Positions 21,097 through 30,829 of a stretch of 64,000 bases of DNA are shown piece by piece (positions within the stretch are counted from its first letter, which is position 1; every line of letters starts with the position of its first letter). The notes below the pieces were generated by a model. The model saw nothing but the letters and a program-made list of their open reading frames with translations. It had not been told where the DNA came from and did not search any database. The position numbers and the translations under genes were made by a program. Origin of the DNA: Paracamarosporium sp. OC-R06-R3 (taxonomy: Eukaryota; Ascomycota; Dothideomycetes; Pleosporales; Didymosphaeriaceae); assembly GCA_019828545.1 (NCBI GenBank), contig JACVRA010000175.1:248001-312000 (forward strand). Direction: 5' to 3'.

Positions 21097-21660
21097 ATTG
21101 TGTTGTGTTGTTTGTGGAGTAGCGGTTGACGGCTAGAATCGATTGTCGTAGATGCGAGGCCCAACCCCGGTCGCTATACACATCACGTGAGAGCGCACAG
21201 CTAGCGCGTTTTCCTCTACTGAGTTGCGTCGTCCCTCCCACCAAAGAAACAGATAGAAATTTCCTCAAGTCACATACTTTATTTGATTCAGCGAATTGCA
21301 TTTACTCTGTTAGATGCTCTAATCAACTCTACAATGAGTGTTATGGCGCCCTGATACGCTTCGATCCTTGTGGAGAACTGCAGGTATGCTTTATCAGAAC
21401 GCTAATGTTGGTATCTTTTATTCGGAATAGACAGCATCGTAGAGCTTTCTCTGGCTTTACGACAGTATTTGAATACTACCCTTTGGATAGACCCGTTTCC
21501 TGGGTGCGAGAAAGGGCGACAGATAGTGTTCAGAGCTTGTAGAGACCAACGTAATCTCTAGAACAGGACATTCCATCTTGCATTATTCACGCCTCACCAA
21601 TCAGTCATAGTTACATCAAATAGGACTGAGAGATGTTGAAACCTGAACCAACGTTCCTTG
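21097..21660. other. divergent intergenic spacer
   Basis: Lies head-to-head between the BUD13 gene (minus) and the alkyltransferase-like gene (plus). Short ORFs only; nothing specific recognised. Confidence 0.4.
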
Positions 21661-22406
21661 ATGAGTGATCACGGTCGTCGTCGCCAAGACGCTATGTCAG
21701 CATACAAAGATGCCTCCTGCCTGCGTTTGACACCAAAAGCAAGTCACCAGAAACTCGCGATGGCGCGTGGAGAACGCTCCGAGGATGCCTACCTGTGGTT
21801 CTCTACGGTTTGCGAGGCCATTCAAGAGATCCCGCCGGGCAAGGTTACATCATACGCGCATATAGCGAGGTTGGTCGGAAAGCGTGAGCATTTCCCGGTT
21901 CTCGAGCATGACTTCACGTCGCTAACAAGACTACGACCTCAGCTCAGTGTCCAAGGTAACATACGTTGTTCCGCACGCGGCGAGAGGAATGTGCTGAGCA
22001 TGACGTCGCGCAGACAAGTAGGCGTTTGTCTCAAACACCTCCCAGCTGCATCTACCGATCCTGGCAAGAAGCCACCAAAATGGCACGATGGCAACGTTCC
22101 TTGGCAGCGCGTGATCAACGCCAAAGGCGGGATCAGTCCAAGGTTAGTCTAGGCGTTGCTCGCCTCCATCAACAGCAGGTTGTTTGTTCGCTGACGGGAC
22201 AAAGAGGACCTAGCGGTGCTGCTCGACAGGCCGCCGCCCTCAGAACAGAGGGCGTCGAAGTGACGCAGAACGCCATGGGCGAGTTCTTGGTCGACTTCGG
22301 GAGATACGGATGGTTTCCGTCTGTCTTGCCCAGTGAGGCTGATGAGGTCGAGAGCAGCGATGAAGAAGACGAGGAGGCAGCAGACGCGGCGGCGTACCAT
22401 ACCTGA
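21661..22406 (+). CDS. alkyltransferase-like protein (ATL, MGMT-like DNA-binding domain without catalytic Cys)
   Basis: Four exons, 21661-21883, 21943-21955, 22014-22142 and 22205-22406, give 188 aa. The second is a 13-nt micro-exon; only its inclusion restores the conserved run VGKPQCPRQVGVCLKHLP. Domain marks: FSTVCEAIQEIPPGKVTSYA (helix-turn-helix DNA-binding fold of O6-alkylguanine transferases), NVPWQRVINAKGGISPRG and AAALRTEGVEV. The catalytic PCHR motif of MGMT is replaced by PWQR, as in fission yeast Atl1, which binds O6-alkylguanine and hands the lesion to nucleotide excision repair instead of removing the alkyl group. The acidic tail EVESSDEEDEE is extra. The start may instead be the Met at MARGERSEDAYLWF, nearer the domain. 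Confidence 0.87.
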
Positions 22407-23446
22407 GGCATTGATGTTGTTGGCACGGGCGTATACTCCGTTATCATGGTATGCTGGGCATGGCACATTACCACTATGACAGGATGGATGACTGATGGAT
22501 CAGAAGCGGCCGCGATTCACGTGCCGCGGGATTAGATTCCCGCAGGCAGGCAGGGAGGCAGTCAACAATACGCCGTATAGATAAACAAGCCGCGGGGAGC
22601 GATGAGCGACTACGTTGGGGGGCCAATACGTAGGCAGATAGCCAGTTGCCGAGCCCGAGACGGCGTGTTGAGGAGGAGCGGCCGAATAGGAGGTAGCATA
22701 GAGAGGCGTGGTTCAGGAGGCCCATGTCACAATCTCGATATCGATAGAAAGCAATCTAGAGCGAGGGGCGTGTCGAGACCGGTGCATCCGTATTGCGACT
22801 TACGCGACCGTAGGCGTCGAGCGATTGCGGGGGACGCCGGCGTCGCGAAACCCGCTCAGCCTCCAACCACAGGCCCACGTTCGGGTAACCAAGGCGCATG
22901 ATGGATGCCATCATGAATGTCATCATCCGCCCTCAGCAGGCGGCCAGCTCCAGCTCGCGCCTCAGCAGGTTCACAGCTCCGCCGCACCGGGCCTCGGCGA
23001 ATCGGAGCGCGTCTCACGTGGATGCTCCCTCACCAGCCTGCTCTTATCGCACGCCAGGCACGACAAAGAGAGTGGGGATGGTCTACGCTGCAGGCTCATA
23101 AAGCCGCAGCCACCTCCTTCGCCGGGCTACATCATCACAAGCGCTCACATACCTACCGCAATCAAACTCTAGTCCCCATAGCTCTCATCCTGAGTCACTC
23201 CTCAGAGTCATACCCAAGACAGACCCGAGAACGAGTCACACTTTCTCTTACCACTCGCTCGTACCTATTAGTACCTTCCCGTCATACTAGCTGCCTTGCA
23301 CTCGCTGCCCTCCTCGCTCTCTTCCCCATACTCGCTCCCCAATCTACCTAGCCACCCATCCACCCGTTCTTATCCACTCCCTAAGACTACCCCCGATACC
23401 CATACCCGCAACCACCTCCACCAGTCAGCAAGCCCTCAACAGCACC
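22407..23446. other. long upstream region of the small acidic protein gene
   Basis: About 1 kb without a convincing gene. The last 250 bp before the ATG at 23447 are C/T-rich, as in promoters and 5' leaders of highly expressed fungal genes. Near 22899-22925 there are ATGATG/CATCAT inverted words. Confidence 0.4.
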
Positions 23447-24024
23447 ATGGCATCGGAGCAGATCTTCACCGGCGATCTTCGCAGCGACGCCAAGGAGTCG
23501 AACCGCGACAAGACTTCGCGGGTCAAATGGGCCCATGGCGCTTCCTATGGACCTGGTCGTCGGGTTGAGGAGAACCGTCCTCGACCCGCGCGGGTCGCTG
23601 CTGTGCCCAAGTGAGTTTACTCTGAACACCCTGTAACGACAGAATGTAATCTAACATATCTAGGTCACTCAGGGGTACGCCCGCTATCGACAAATCTCGT
23701 TCCGCCATCAAGAACGAGATCGCGTATGCTAGTGGTGATTCCTCGGCCGATGAGGATGTCGACCATCCTTCCGTGGCTCCCGTCCCGGATGCTGGTGTAG
23801 CTTACTCTTACGACGCCGAGCGTGGACCCAGCCATGGCAGCCAGATTCTGGGCCTTGCCCTGGCAAAGGCCATCGAGAGCTACGAGGTCCGCCAAACCGA
23901 TAAGCTGATCAAGGAGGAATATGAGGTGCTCCGCCTGGATGACGACGCCCTGTCTCCGGGCCCAAAGGCTGCCCGGAAGGGTGTTGCGCCCGAGGACGAG
24001 GACTACGAATTCATCGAGGGATGA
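23447..24024 (+). CDS. small acidic protein of unknown function
   Basis: Two exons, 23447-23610 and 23664-24024 (53-nt intron, GTGAGT...CTAACATATCTAG), giving 174 aa. The start codon has a good context (CACCATGGC). The protein is hydrophilic, with no signal peptide or membrane helix. Residues 115-150 (GSQILGLALAKAIESYEVRQ then TDKLIKEEYEVL) form a probable helix, and the end is acidic (PEDEDYEFIEG). The pyrimidine-rich leader suggests strong expression. I do not recognise the family; it looks like a conserved filamentous-fungus protein. Confidence 0.78.
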
Positions 24025-24842
24025 GTTCTGGGCCTTAGGACACCTTTCCTTTCACGACTTGTATATTCCCCTTGTGAGCGACTCTGCATGCTTTTCTATC
24101 GGCGTTTGTTTGAGACGGCATTCATATCGATACGCCCTATACCATCGGTAGTATTTGTATTTGCATTGTAACGGTTACTGGCATGCATCGACAGGCGAGC
24201 GTTCGGCGCTTTCTGAGGACTTGAGCGGCCATACCGGCTTCGGTCTGCTTTGGGACATTGCGTTTTGCTTTGGGTAAGCTGGGGGGTTTCGGGCGGAACA
24301 GCGGTACAACGGTGCACCCGACGGATGAACTGTCTGGCTTATCGACTCCTAATTCCACAATGATTAGTCGCGAGGGCTCATGAATTCATGGTCCTCTAAA
24401 CAACACAGCCTGCTCACCACATAAAGTGCCAGAGTGACAAATGTGAAGCCGCGTCATGCCCCGCAGTTGCGAGCGGCAGCCATGGCAACCCCTAGCCTGA
24501 AGCACGATGGCGCCGCTGATGAAGAGGGAGCGGATCGTCGTCGATCGCCGGCATTAGCGCTACGTCATGCAAACCCCTACCGTTGCTGCGTGCCACGACA
24601 TGTCGGATACAGAATTTCACACCACGGAACGCCTAATCACCTGTCAAGCGCTGTAGTTCACCTCGCGCACCTTGGGTTCACCCGCAACCGTTGCAGCACT
24701 TGAACACGCAAGTCATTCGCCACTCGGCCGATTGTCACGCTCCGCTATCAGTATCGCCCAGCTGAGCCCCCTTGCCCAGCTCCGTATCAGTTATTTTATG
24801 GCCTCCTCATAACCCACACACCCCACGCACCCGCCGTCCAAC
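24025..24842. other. intergenic spacer
   Basis: 3' flank of the acidic protein gene and promoter of the hydrolase gene. No coding signal or notable structure was seen. Confidence 0.4.
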
Positions 24843-26222
24843 ATGACCGCCGATGCGCCCGCCGAACGCTTCGGCCGCCCTCGATGGGTGCTCCACGTCC
24901 AGGCCCAGGTCTGGCGCTTCCTCATGGGCATCGGCATGATGCTGCACAAGCTCGCTAGACCGCTGCCGCCCTCCCCATCCTTCAATCGCACCATCGACGC
25001 AACCGTTTCGCCGCTCAAGGGCCAGTTCAAACTGCACTTCTACGTCCCGAAGGACTACAATAGGATCAAGAAGTTGAAGGGTGCAAAGAGATATCCTTGC
25101 GTCATCAATTTCCATGGGGGAGGTTTCGTGCTGGGGAGCGCGCTGGACGACGCTCGATGGGCAGGTGTGGTTGTCGAGCAGGTCGGAGCTATCGTCGTCA
25201 GTGTCGATTATCGGTGTGCGCCTGAGTTTCCGTTTCCAACAGCTGTCGAGGATGGTGCGGACGCCGTGTTGTATCTAGCCCAGCATGCCAACGAACTCCT
25301 AATCGACCCGTCGCGCTTCGCAATCTCTGGATTCTCGTCCGGAGGAAACATGAGCTTCACCGTCCCGCTGTGTCTACAAGGCGAGCTGCTAGATCGCTCA
25401 CCGTCCGGCGATAAGATCGAGAACCCCGCGCGTAAAGGCAGCGTCCCTGCGATTAACATCCTCGCGCCTCCAGAACCAGTAGTCATCAAGGGACCACCCC
25501 CAGCAAGCTCCTCGGGCTCACGCGTCGCGCTCTCCAGAACCGTCACCGGAAACAGCCGCCTAGACCGCATCGCCATGCTCCGCTCCACCGGCCAGTCTGC
25601 CCTCTCCCTCGTCTCCTCCTACAAAGAAGGCTCCGCCGTCGCCGTCGCAACCCGCGGCTCCACGGCTGAAGCCAAAATCCGCGGCATAGTCTCCTTCTAC
25701 CCTCCCACAGACTACACGCAGACGCGCGCCCAACGCCGTGCAACCTGCGCCCGCACCGACCAACTCCTCCCCGCCGTCTTCACCGAGCTCTTCGACGACT
25801 CCTACCTGCAGCCCCCCGCACTAGACCTCGCCCACCCATGGCTCTCTCCCGGCGTCGCCCCAACAGACATGCTCGTCGCGCTGCCTGACGACATCGTGCT
25901 CTTCTGCTGCGAATGGGACATGCTGCTGTCCGAGGGCGAGAAGTTCCGCGACAGGCTGAAAGCCGATCTGGGGAAGCGCGTGCACTACCACTGCGTGCCC
26001 GGTGTGCCGCACGGGTGGGACAAGGCGCCGAATCCGCTGCGCGAGTCCCCCGGTGCGCGGGACCAGTACAAGGTTGCGTGCAAGGAGCTGAAGCGCATGT
26101 TCGACATTGAGGACGAGGAGGTGATGGAGGGGCTGTGTGCGTGTGCGAAGGAGAACGATGAGGAGGCGTCGATTGGGATGGAGGATGTCAAAGAGGTTAG
26201 TACGCGCGAGGCGGAGAACTAG
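24843..26222 (+). CDS. alpha/beta hydrolase of the hormone-sensitive lipase family
   Basis: Single exon, 459 aa. HSL-family marks: HGGG oxyanion motif at residues 91-94 (INFHGGGFVLGS), nucleophile elbow GFSSGG with Ser165, catalytic Asp359 in CEWDMLLSEGEKF, and His390 in GVPHGWD. VSVDYRCAPEFPFPTAVED is the typical strand-4 region. Between Ser165 and Asp359 lie about 195 residues, roughly twice the usual HSL spacing; the extra part (about residues 185-280) is Ser/Pro-rich and probably a disordered loop. An acidic C-terminal tail follows. Likely an esterase or lipase on medium acyl or steroid-type esters; the substrate is not predictable. A cytosolic or lipid-droplet location is inferred from the lack of a signal peptide. 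Confidence 0.87.
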   Translation: MTADAPAERFGRPRWVLHVQAQVWRFLMGIGMMLHKLARPLPPSPSFNRTIDATVSPLKGQFKLHFYVPKDYNRIKKLKGAKRYPCVINFHGGGFVLGSALDDARWAGVVVEQVGAIVVSVDYRCAPEFPFPTAVEDGADAVLYLAQHANELLIDPSRFAISGFSSGGNMSFTVPLCLQGELLDRSPSGDKIENPARKGSVPAINILAPPEPVVIKGPPPASSSGSRVALSRTVTGNSRLDRIAMLRSTGQSALSLVSSYKEGSAVAVATRGSTAEAKIRGIVSFYPPTDYTQTRAQRRATCARTDQLLPAVFTELFDDSYLQPPALDLAHPWLSPGVAPTDMLVALPDDIVLFCCEWDMLLSEGEKFRDRLKADLGKRVHYHCVPGVPHGWDKAPNPLRESPGARDQYKVACKELKRMFDIEDEEVMEGLCACAKENDEEASIGMEDVKEVSTREAEN

Positions 26223-26676
26223 GTGTTCTACTTCATCTCTTTTTTCCCTACTACCGGTGGGGAGTAAGTGCGGTCGTGTGTATTAGTACATTTTTCGGTT
26301 TGGGTGGAAAGTTTTTATTAGCATGGCGTTGGGCAGGGCGTTTGGCGGAATGGTTGTGGGGAAAAGGTCTGTTTATTGGCGCATTTTCGTAGAATGTCGG
26401 GGAGGTGCAGTGTACATACATGCATATCTGATCTGCTTATTTATAACGGCCGAAGATTATTTCCTTTATGGTCCCTCTATCCTTGCATGAGGAGCAGGTC
26501 TCGTTCCCGATCTTTCGATGCTGGTAGGTGATCTAACTGTCCCCACGTGACTATGCTGACCTGGGGATGCGGGGCAGAACCTGCTTATACTGATGCCTGG
26601 TGTAGATCAGATGGACTGGGGGTCATTGTGCTACAGTACTGAGCTATCCCGAAGGTGTCTCCCATCGAACAGCGAC
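26223..26676. other. convergent intergenic spacer
   Basis: 3' flanks of the hydrolase (plus) and the MFS transporter (minus). AT-rich stretches suit polyadenylation regions; nothing else is seen. Confidence 0.4.
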
Positions 26677-28478
26677 TTAGCCGTTGTTCCCAGTCGCGAC
26701 ACCCCAGAAGTACGCACACCAACCTCCGAGCACAAACACTATCAACGCCACAAAACACGTCAGTGAGATCACCTTCGTCTTCCCATTGTCCTCGTCGAAC
26801 GCTTGTTTCCTCTCGTTTAGTAAATCGCCTCGGGCAATGCGCAGCTTGCGTGACCACTGCAGTTGCCTGAGGTCGATGAATTTCCAAGACGCAATTGTTA
26901 GCCCAAGCGAGACTACGACGGAGATGCCAGCGAGAACCACGTAGACTATAGTCACATGGTCGTAGGAGTTATTATCGTTATCTTGGATAACGCCCGTTAC
27001 GACACGGACGATGATGTTCATGCTGTGGCAACAGTAAGTCGAGATGCGACGAGTCTTTGACGCGACACGAATTCCAACTTACGCATTGTTCATAGTGATC
27101 TTCAGAGCGTAGGCAGAGCCAAATACGGAGGGGTCCCACATCGAGGTGCGGATGCTGTCGATGATAGTAGTGGGGCCGAAGCAATATGCGAAGGCGAAGA
27201 TACCGAAGCTTGCCGCAGTACCTTTGGTCAAGTTGGCGAAGCAGACGAGCAGCATGGATGTAAACACGCCGGTACCACAGAAACACACTTGAAGTACAGA
27301 GATTAGCTGATGGCCTGCATGTCAGAGTGAGGCTCCTTACAGGCGGAAATACGATGTCCAAAGACGTCCAAGAACACCCCAATCAGCGGCACGAAGAAGA
27401 ATCCTAAAGCCTGTATGAGTACGTCGAGGGTGTATTCCAGCCGTTTTCCCACATACCGGCATATTGCGTTGTAGCAGAATACCAACCCGCAACGATAGAA
27501 TCCGTACCAAACCGCTGTTCAGCCAGTTCCGTAGCATTCTGCAGAAAGACCATAGCAGTGCTCGTCTGGAACAGCGAAAACGCCATGATGCCCCAGAACG
27601 TCCACGGCATCTCCAACGCTTTCCGCAGCTCGAACTTCTTCGACTTCTCTTTCAGCCGCTCGCCCGTCGCCGGGTCAGTCACGCCGTGGAACTTCCGATT
27701 CGCAAGCTTGGTGAACCAGTAGAAAACGCATGTCATGACGTTGGTAAACAGGTTCATGAAGACCGCGACCCAGAACACCCACGCGAAGTTGCCCGTTCGC
27801 TTCGCGATGATGTTGGCCGAGGCCTTCCCTGCGAATGCACCGATCTTGCCGACTCCCAGCTCGAAACCCAGCGTAGACGCGAAGCCGTTCCCGGGCGCGA
27901 ACCATGACGAAAACACCTTGTACTGCGCGACCTGTGTAGCGATGTCCCCAAGCGCGCGCACCACGCGGCCAGCAATCATAAACTTGTACGAGCGAGTCTG
28001 TGCCGCGCCTGCGACTAGGATCGAGCCGATGGAGTAGATGATGTTCCCGTAGAGCATGGCACCTGTTTGCAAGTCAGACGATTGCAATTCAACTTCATGG
28101 ATAGACACCGTGGGTGGGGTTTTGCATACCAGCGCCGCCGATACGGTCGGTCACGAGGCCGCTGACGAGCATCAGGGCCGTGACCATGAAGTCCTCGCTT
28201 GCCTCCAGCAGCGCGAATTGCTTGTTGTTTACTTTCATTTCTTTCTTAATTGTGCTCTTCATGGCGCCGCTGATGCCTGAGCTCCAGTTGGATCCGAATC
28301 CGATTGCGGTGACTAGGAGCATGGCCACGAGTTTCCAGCGCAGGGGCGCCGGCTTGAGGGTGCTCGTGTTGGAGCTGGCATCGTCGCTACGGGGTAAGAT
28401 CGTGGCATCTGCTGGATTTTTCTCGCCGTCTGGAATAACTTGGGCAGTGTATTGTGCGGGGTGGTATGTTTCCGTCAT
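26677..28478 (-). CDS. major facilitator superfamily transporter (MFSD1-like)
   Basis: Five exons, 28130-28478, 27457-28062, 27341-27403, 27083-27287 and 26677-27022, give 522 aa in phase. A 60-residue hydrophilic N-terminus precedes TM1 (RWKLVAMLLVTAIGFGSNW). The MFS loop 2-3 motif is degenerate (GLVTDRIGGAGAML), followed by YKFMIAGRVVRALGDIATQV, GNFAWVFWVAVFMNLFTNV, FFFVPLIGVFLDVFGHRIS and SFGIFAFAYCFGPTTIIDSI, with about 12 membrane segments in all. The helices around GKIGAFAGK and the last helices match the MFSD1-like branch of MFS. In animals MFSD1 is a lysosomal dipeptide exporter; a vacuolar role here is only an inference. The start is the first ATG in good context; an upstream in-frame TTG was ignored. 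Confidence 0.85.
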
Positions 28479-30156
28479 TTTTCCCGTCCAGCTAGGCCAC
28501 GAATTGACTGTACCGCTCCAAGGCCGTCCTTCAACCAAAAACCTCTTTCAAAAAATGTAAAATCGAAGCCAGAATGGCGAGTCCCTCCAGCCAAGCCGGA
28601 GAGCCCTCTTAAACATCAATTTTTCGCATCAGAAATCCAAGAACCACCGACACTCGCATGCAACCCATAAAGACGCCGAATCCTCGGCCCATATACGTAA
28701 CGAACCACCCAAGACCACGAGATTTTCATCTGATAAGATCAAATGTCTGCGTAGTACGCGGGACAAGAGCGGTTTTGCGGTATAGCGCACGCGGCGGAAA
28801 AATTCAATCTGATAAGATTGACACGTGCGTAGTGGGTGTGGATGTGTGCTTTGGGGATAGTAGGACGAGCTAGAGCCTGTTTTGGGGATGGTGGGAGTGG
28901 TTCGGTGTGCTAGTGGTGTCGTACATCCTTCTAGAATGACTGTCTTCGTACTTCGTTGGAGGGTCTGGTATTTTGCGACTCTGAGATGAGTAACGCGATA
29001 TCCAAATTTTTGTGCTAGTGTTTCAATTTGGGTACCGAGGTTTGTTGAAGCGGTGCGTTGAGCTCAACTCAATTGCGATGATCTTGAGCAGTGTAGTTCT
29101 CATGTACAAAGCGAACTGATGTTAGCGCAAAGTTGTACTTTAGCAAATTTTCGAGAATCGCGGACAAGACGCGCTGTCAAAGACTCATATTCAGCGATTG
29201 CCGGTGGGTCGCGTTGCTTGATCCCGCTGTCCAAGCTGTCACGAATCAAACTCATCTTCGTCTGGTAAGGCGCAGGCAAAACTTCGACAATTAGCGTATA
29301 TACTTGGCAAAGTGGAGAAGTTGTTGACAAGCCTTACCGGATGTATGTACCTTGTACGAAATAACCTCCGAGAGTAGGGCCGAGTTTGCTCAGAGAGTGG
29401 TACTTGGGAGATAGTTGCTTCACCTGCAGAAAGGATTACAAATTCTATATAACATCTTTGGTTTTTGATGCCATTCTCCAAGGTTATATAAATTAGCTGA
29501 TGACGTCTTGGTTGTAATTGACTTTGTGAATATAAGTACCATCAAGGGTGGATTTTCTCAGAAAGGCAATTGCCAGGTTGGTTCTACCATCCTCGACACA
29601 AAAATCATCTTGAACGAAAAGCTTATATTAACCTATGGTTTTGGTATAGGGAATCCTTAGTACATCGGCCAAGCTTCGAAGAAACTTATCTCTGGTGAAA
29701 CGATTGCAGCCACTCCTTAAATATGGTGCACCACATTCAAGCTCTTATCCCTCCAGCTCAGAACATCGCAATTGTGGGTCACAGTATTCGCAGCGACCTC
29801 TAGGCTCTACATACTCTCAACTTCCAGTTTCCCACGCTGCGCTCAGACATTATGGGCATATTTCAGATAGCCAACGATGTATTTCAGTCCTGTGCTGGAA
29901 GTCTCTGTGATCTATTATTGCACCAGAGTGCCCCTTTTAAAAACCTTCATTGCGCTGAAAATAAAGTATATTTTACATCAAGGGCTGTACTTCTCCTACA
30001 AGCTAAGGGTATGGCCGTATGCTATTGCGATCGAAAAACATTGTGAGTGTTGGTAGGTACGGGGGCGGAGGCAAAGGATTGTATCTGATCTGATTGTATT
30101 TGACTCGCTGAGCTCTAGGGTACAGAGGAGAGGCAGATCTATATACTTTGTGGCCT

Positions 30157-30180
30157 GGGGCTAGGGGGCTAGGGGGCTAG
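30157..30180 (+). repeat. three tandem GGGGCTA-type units
   Basis: Three G runs of 4-5 bases separated by CTA. One run short of a canonical intramolecular G-quadruplex. It is not a telomere repeat (TTAGGG). Confidence 0.5.
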
Positions 30181-30208
30181 CAGTTAACTCTAAAACAGTG
30201 GTGAGACA

Positions 30209-30228
30209 CCGTACGTACGCACGTACGG
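30209..30228. repeat. 20-bp palindrome
   Basis: Arms CCGTACGT and ACGTACGG are perfect inverted repeats around a 4-base centre. It could form a hairpin or bind a dimeric regulator. It lies about 600 bp upstream of the first HET gene. Confidence 0.6.
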
Positions 30229-30829
30229 ACAGTGAGCAATTTTAGCGCCAATCTGGGCTACAGCTATCCGAATAACTGGAGCGAATGCTATGGCGATACT
30301 GACCTTTAGGGAATGTGGCGCGTAGATGTGTAAAGTGTTTCTTCGGTCTCGGTGTGGTTGAAGCGGGGCTGGGACATTCGTAAAGGCTAAGGCGCGCGTT
30401 GTCTGGTAGGCCGAAGGTTGATATTATAAATTTAGAGATTTGATCCATCGCTTGTTGATGATGGCAATGAATTAGTGATCGAAGCACGTTGAGGTTTGTG
30501 GGTACGGGTTACCAGGCAATCCAATCATTTCCTTCACCTTCTGTGACAGGCTGATGTTTCGGTCAGCTGCCTGAATGTGTCTTACCCGTCCCTCACCGTG
30601 CAGGCTTGGCTTTGATGACAACTCGGCTCAGACTCAGCTTGCTCGCTCCATGCACGTTTTATATATATTGCCCCACACTATTGTAGGTTCCTTGCTCTTT
30701 TTCCTCCCTGACGCCGTGGAAGGCACATGTAGTGGTAAACAATACAACAATTCTTTCAACGTTCTTGTTTACCTTATTTTATGTGCTTGATCTGAACAAA
30801 CGCTACTCTTTCAACATACGGAAACGTCA

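Larger units (their letters stand above)
28479..30829. other. 2.35-kb gene-free region between two divergent genes
   Basis: Head-to-head spacer of the MFS and first HET-domain genes. No ORF is convincing. Notable structures are a G-run repeat (30157-30180) and a near-perfect palindrome (30209-30228). AT content rises toward 29.4-30.0 kb. This is the boundary between conserved genes to the left and the HET/NLR region to the right. Confidence 0.45.

Noticed and set aside
30157..30180. Interstitial telomere repeat
   Set aside because: Units are GGGGCTA-like, not TTAGGG, and only three copies exist.
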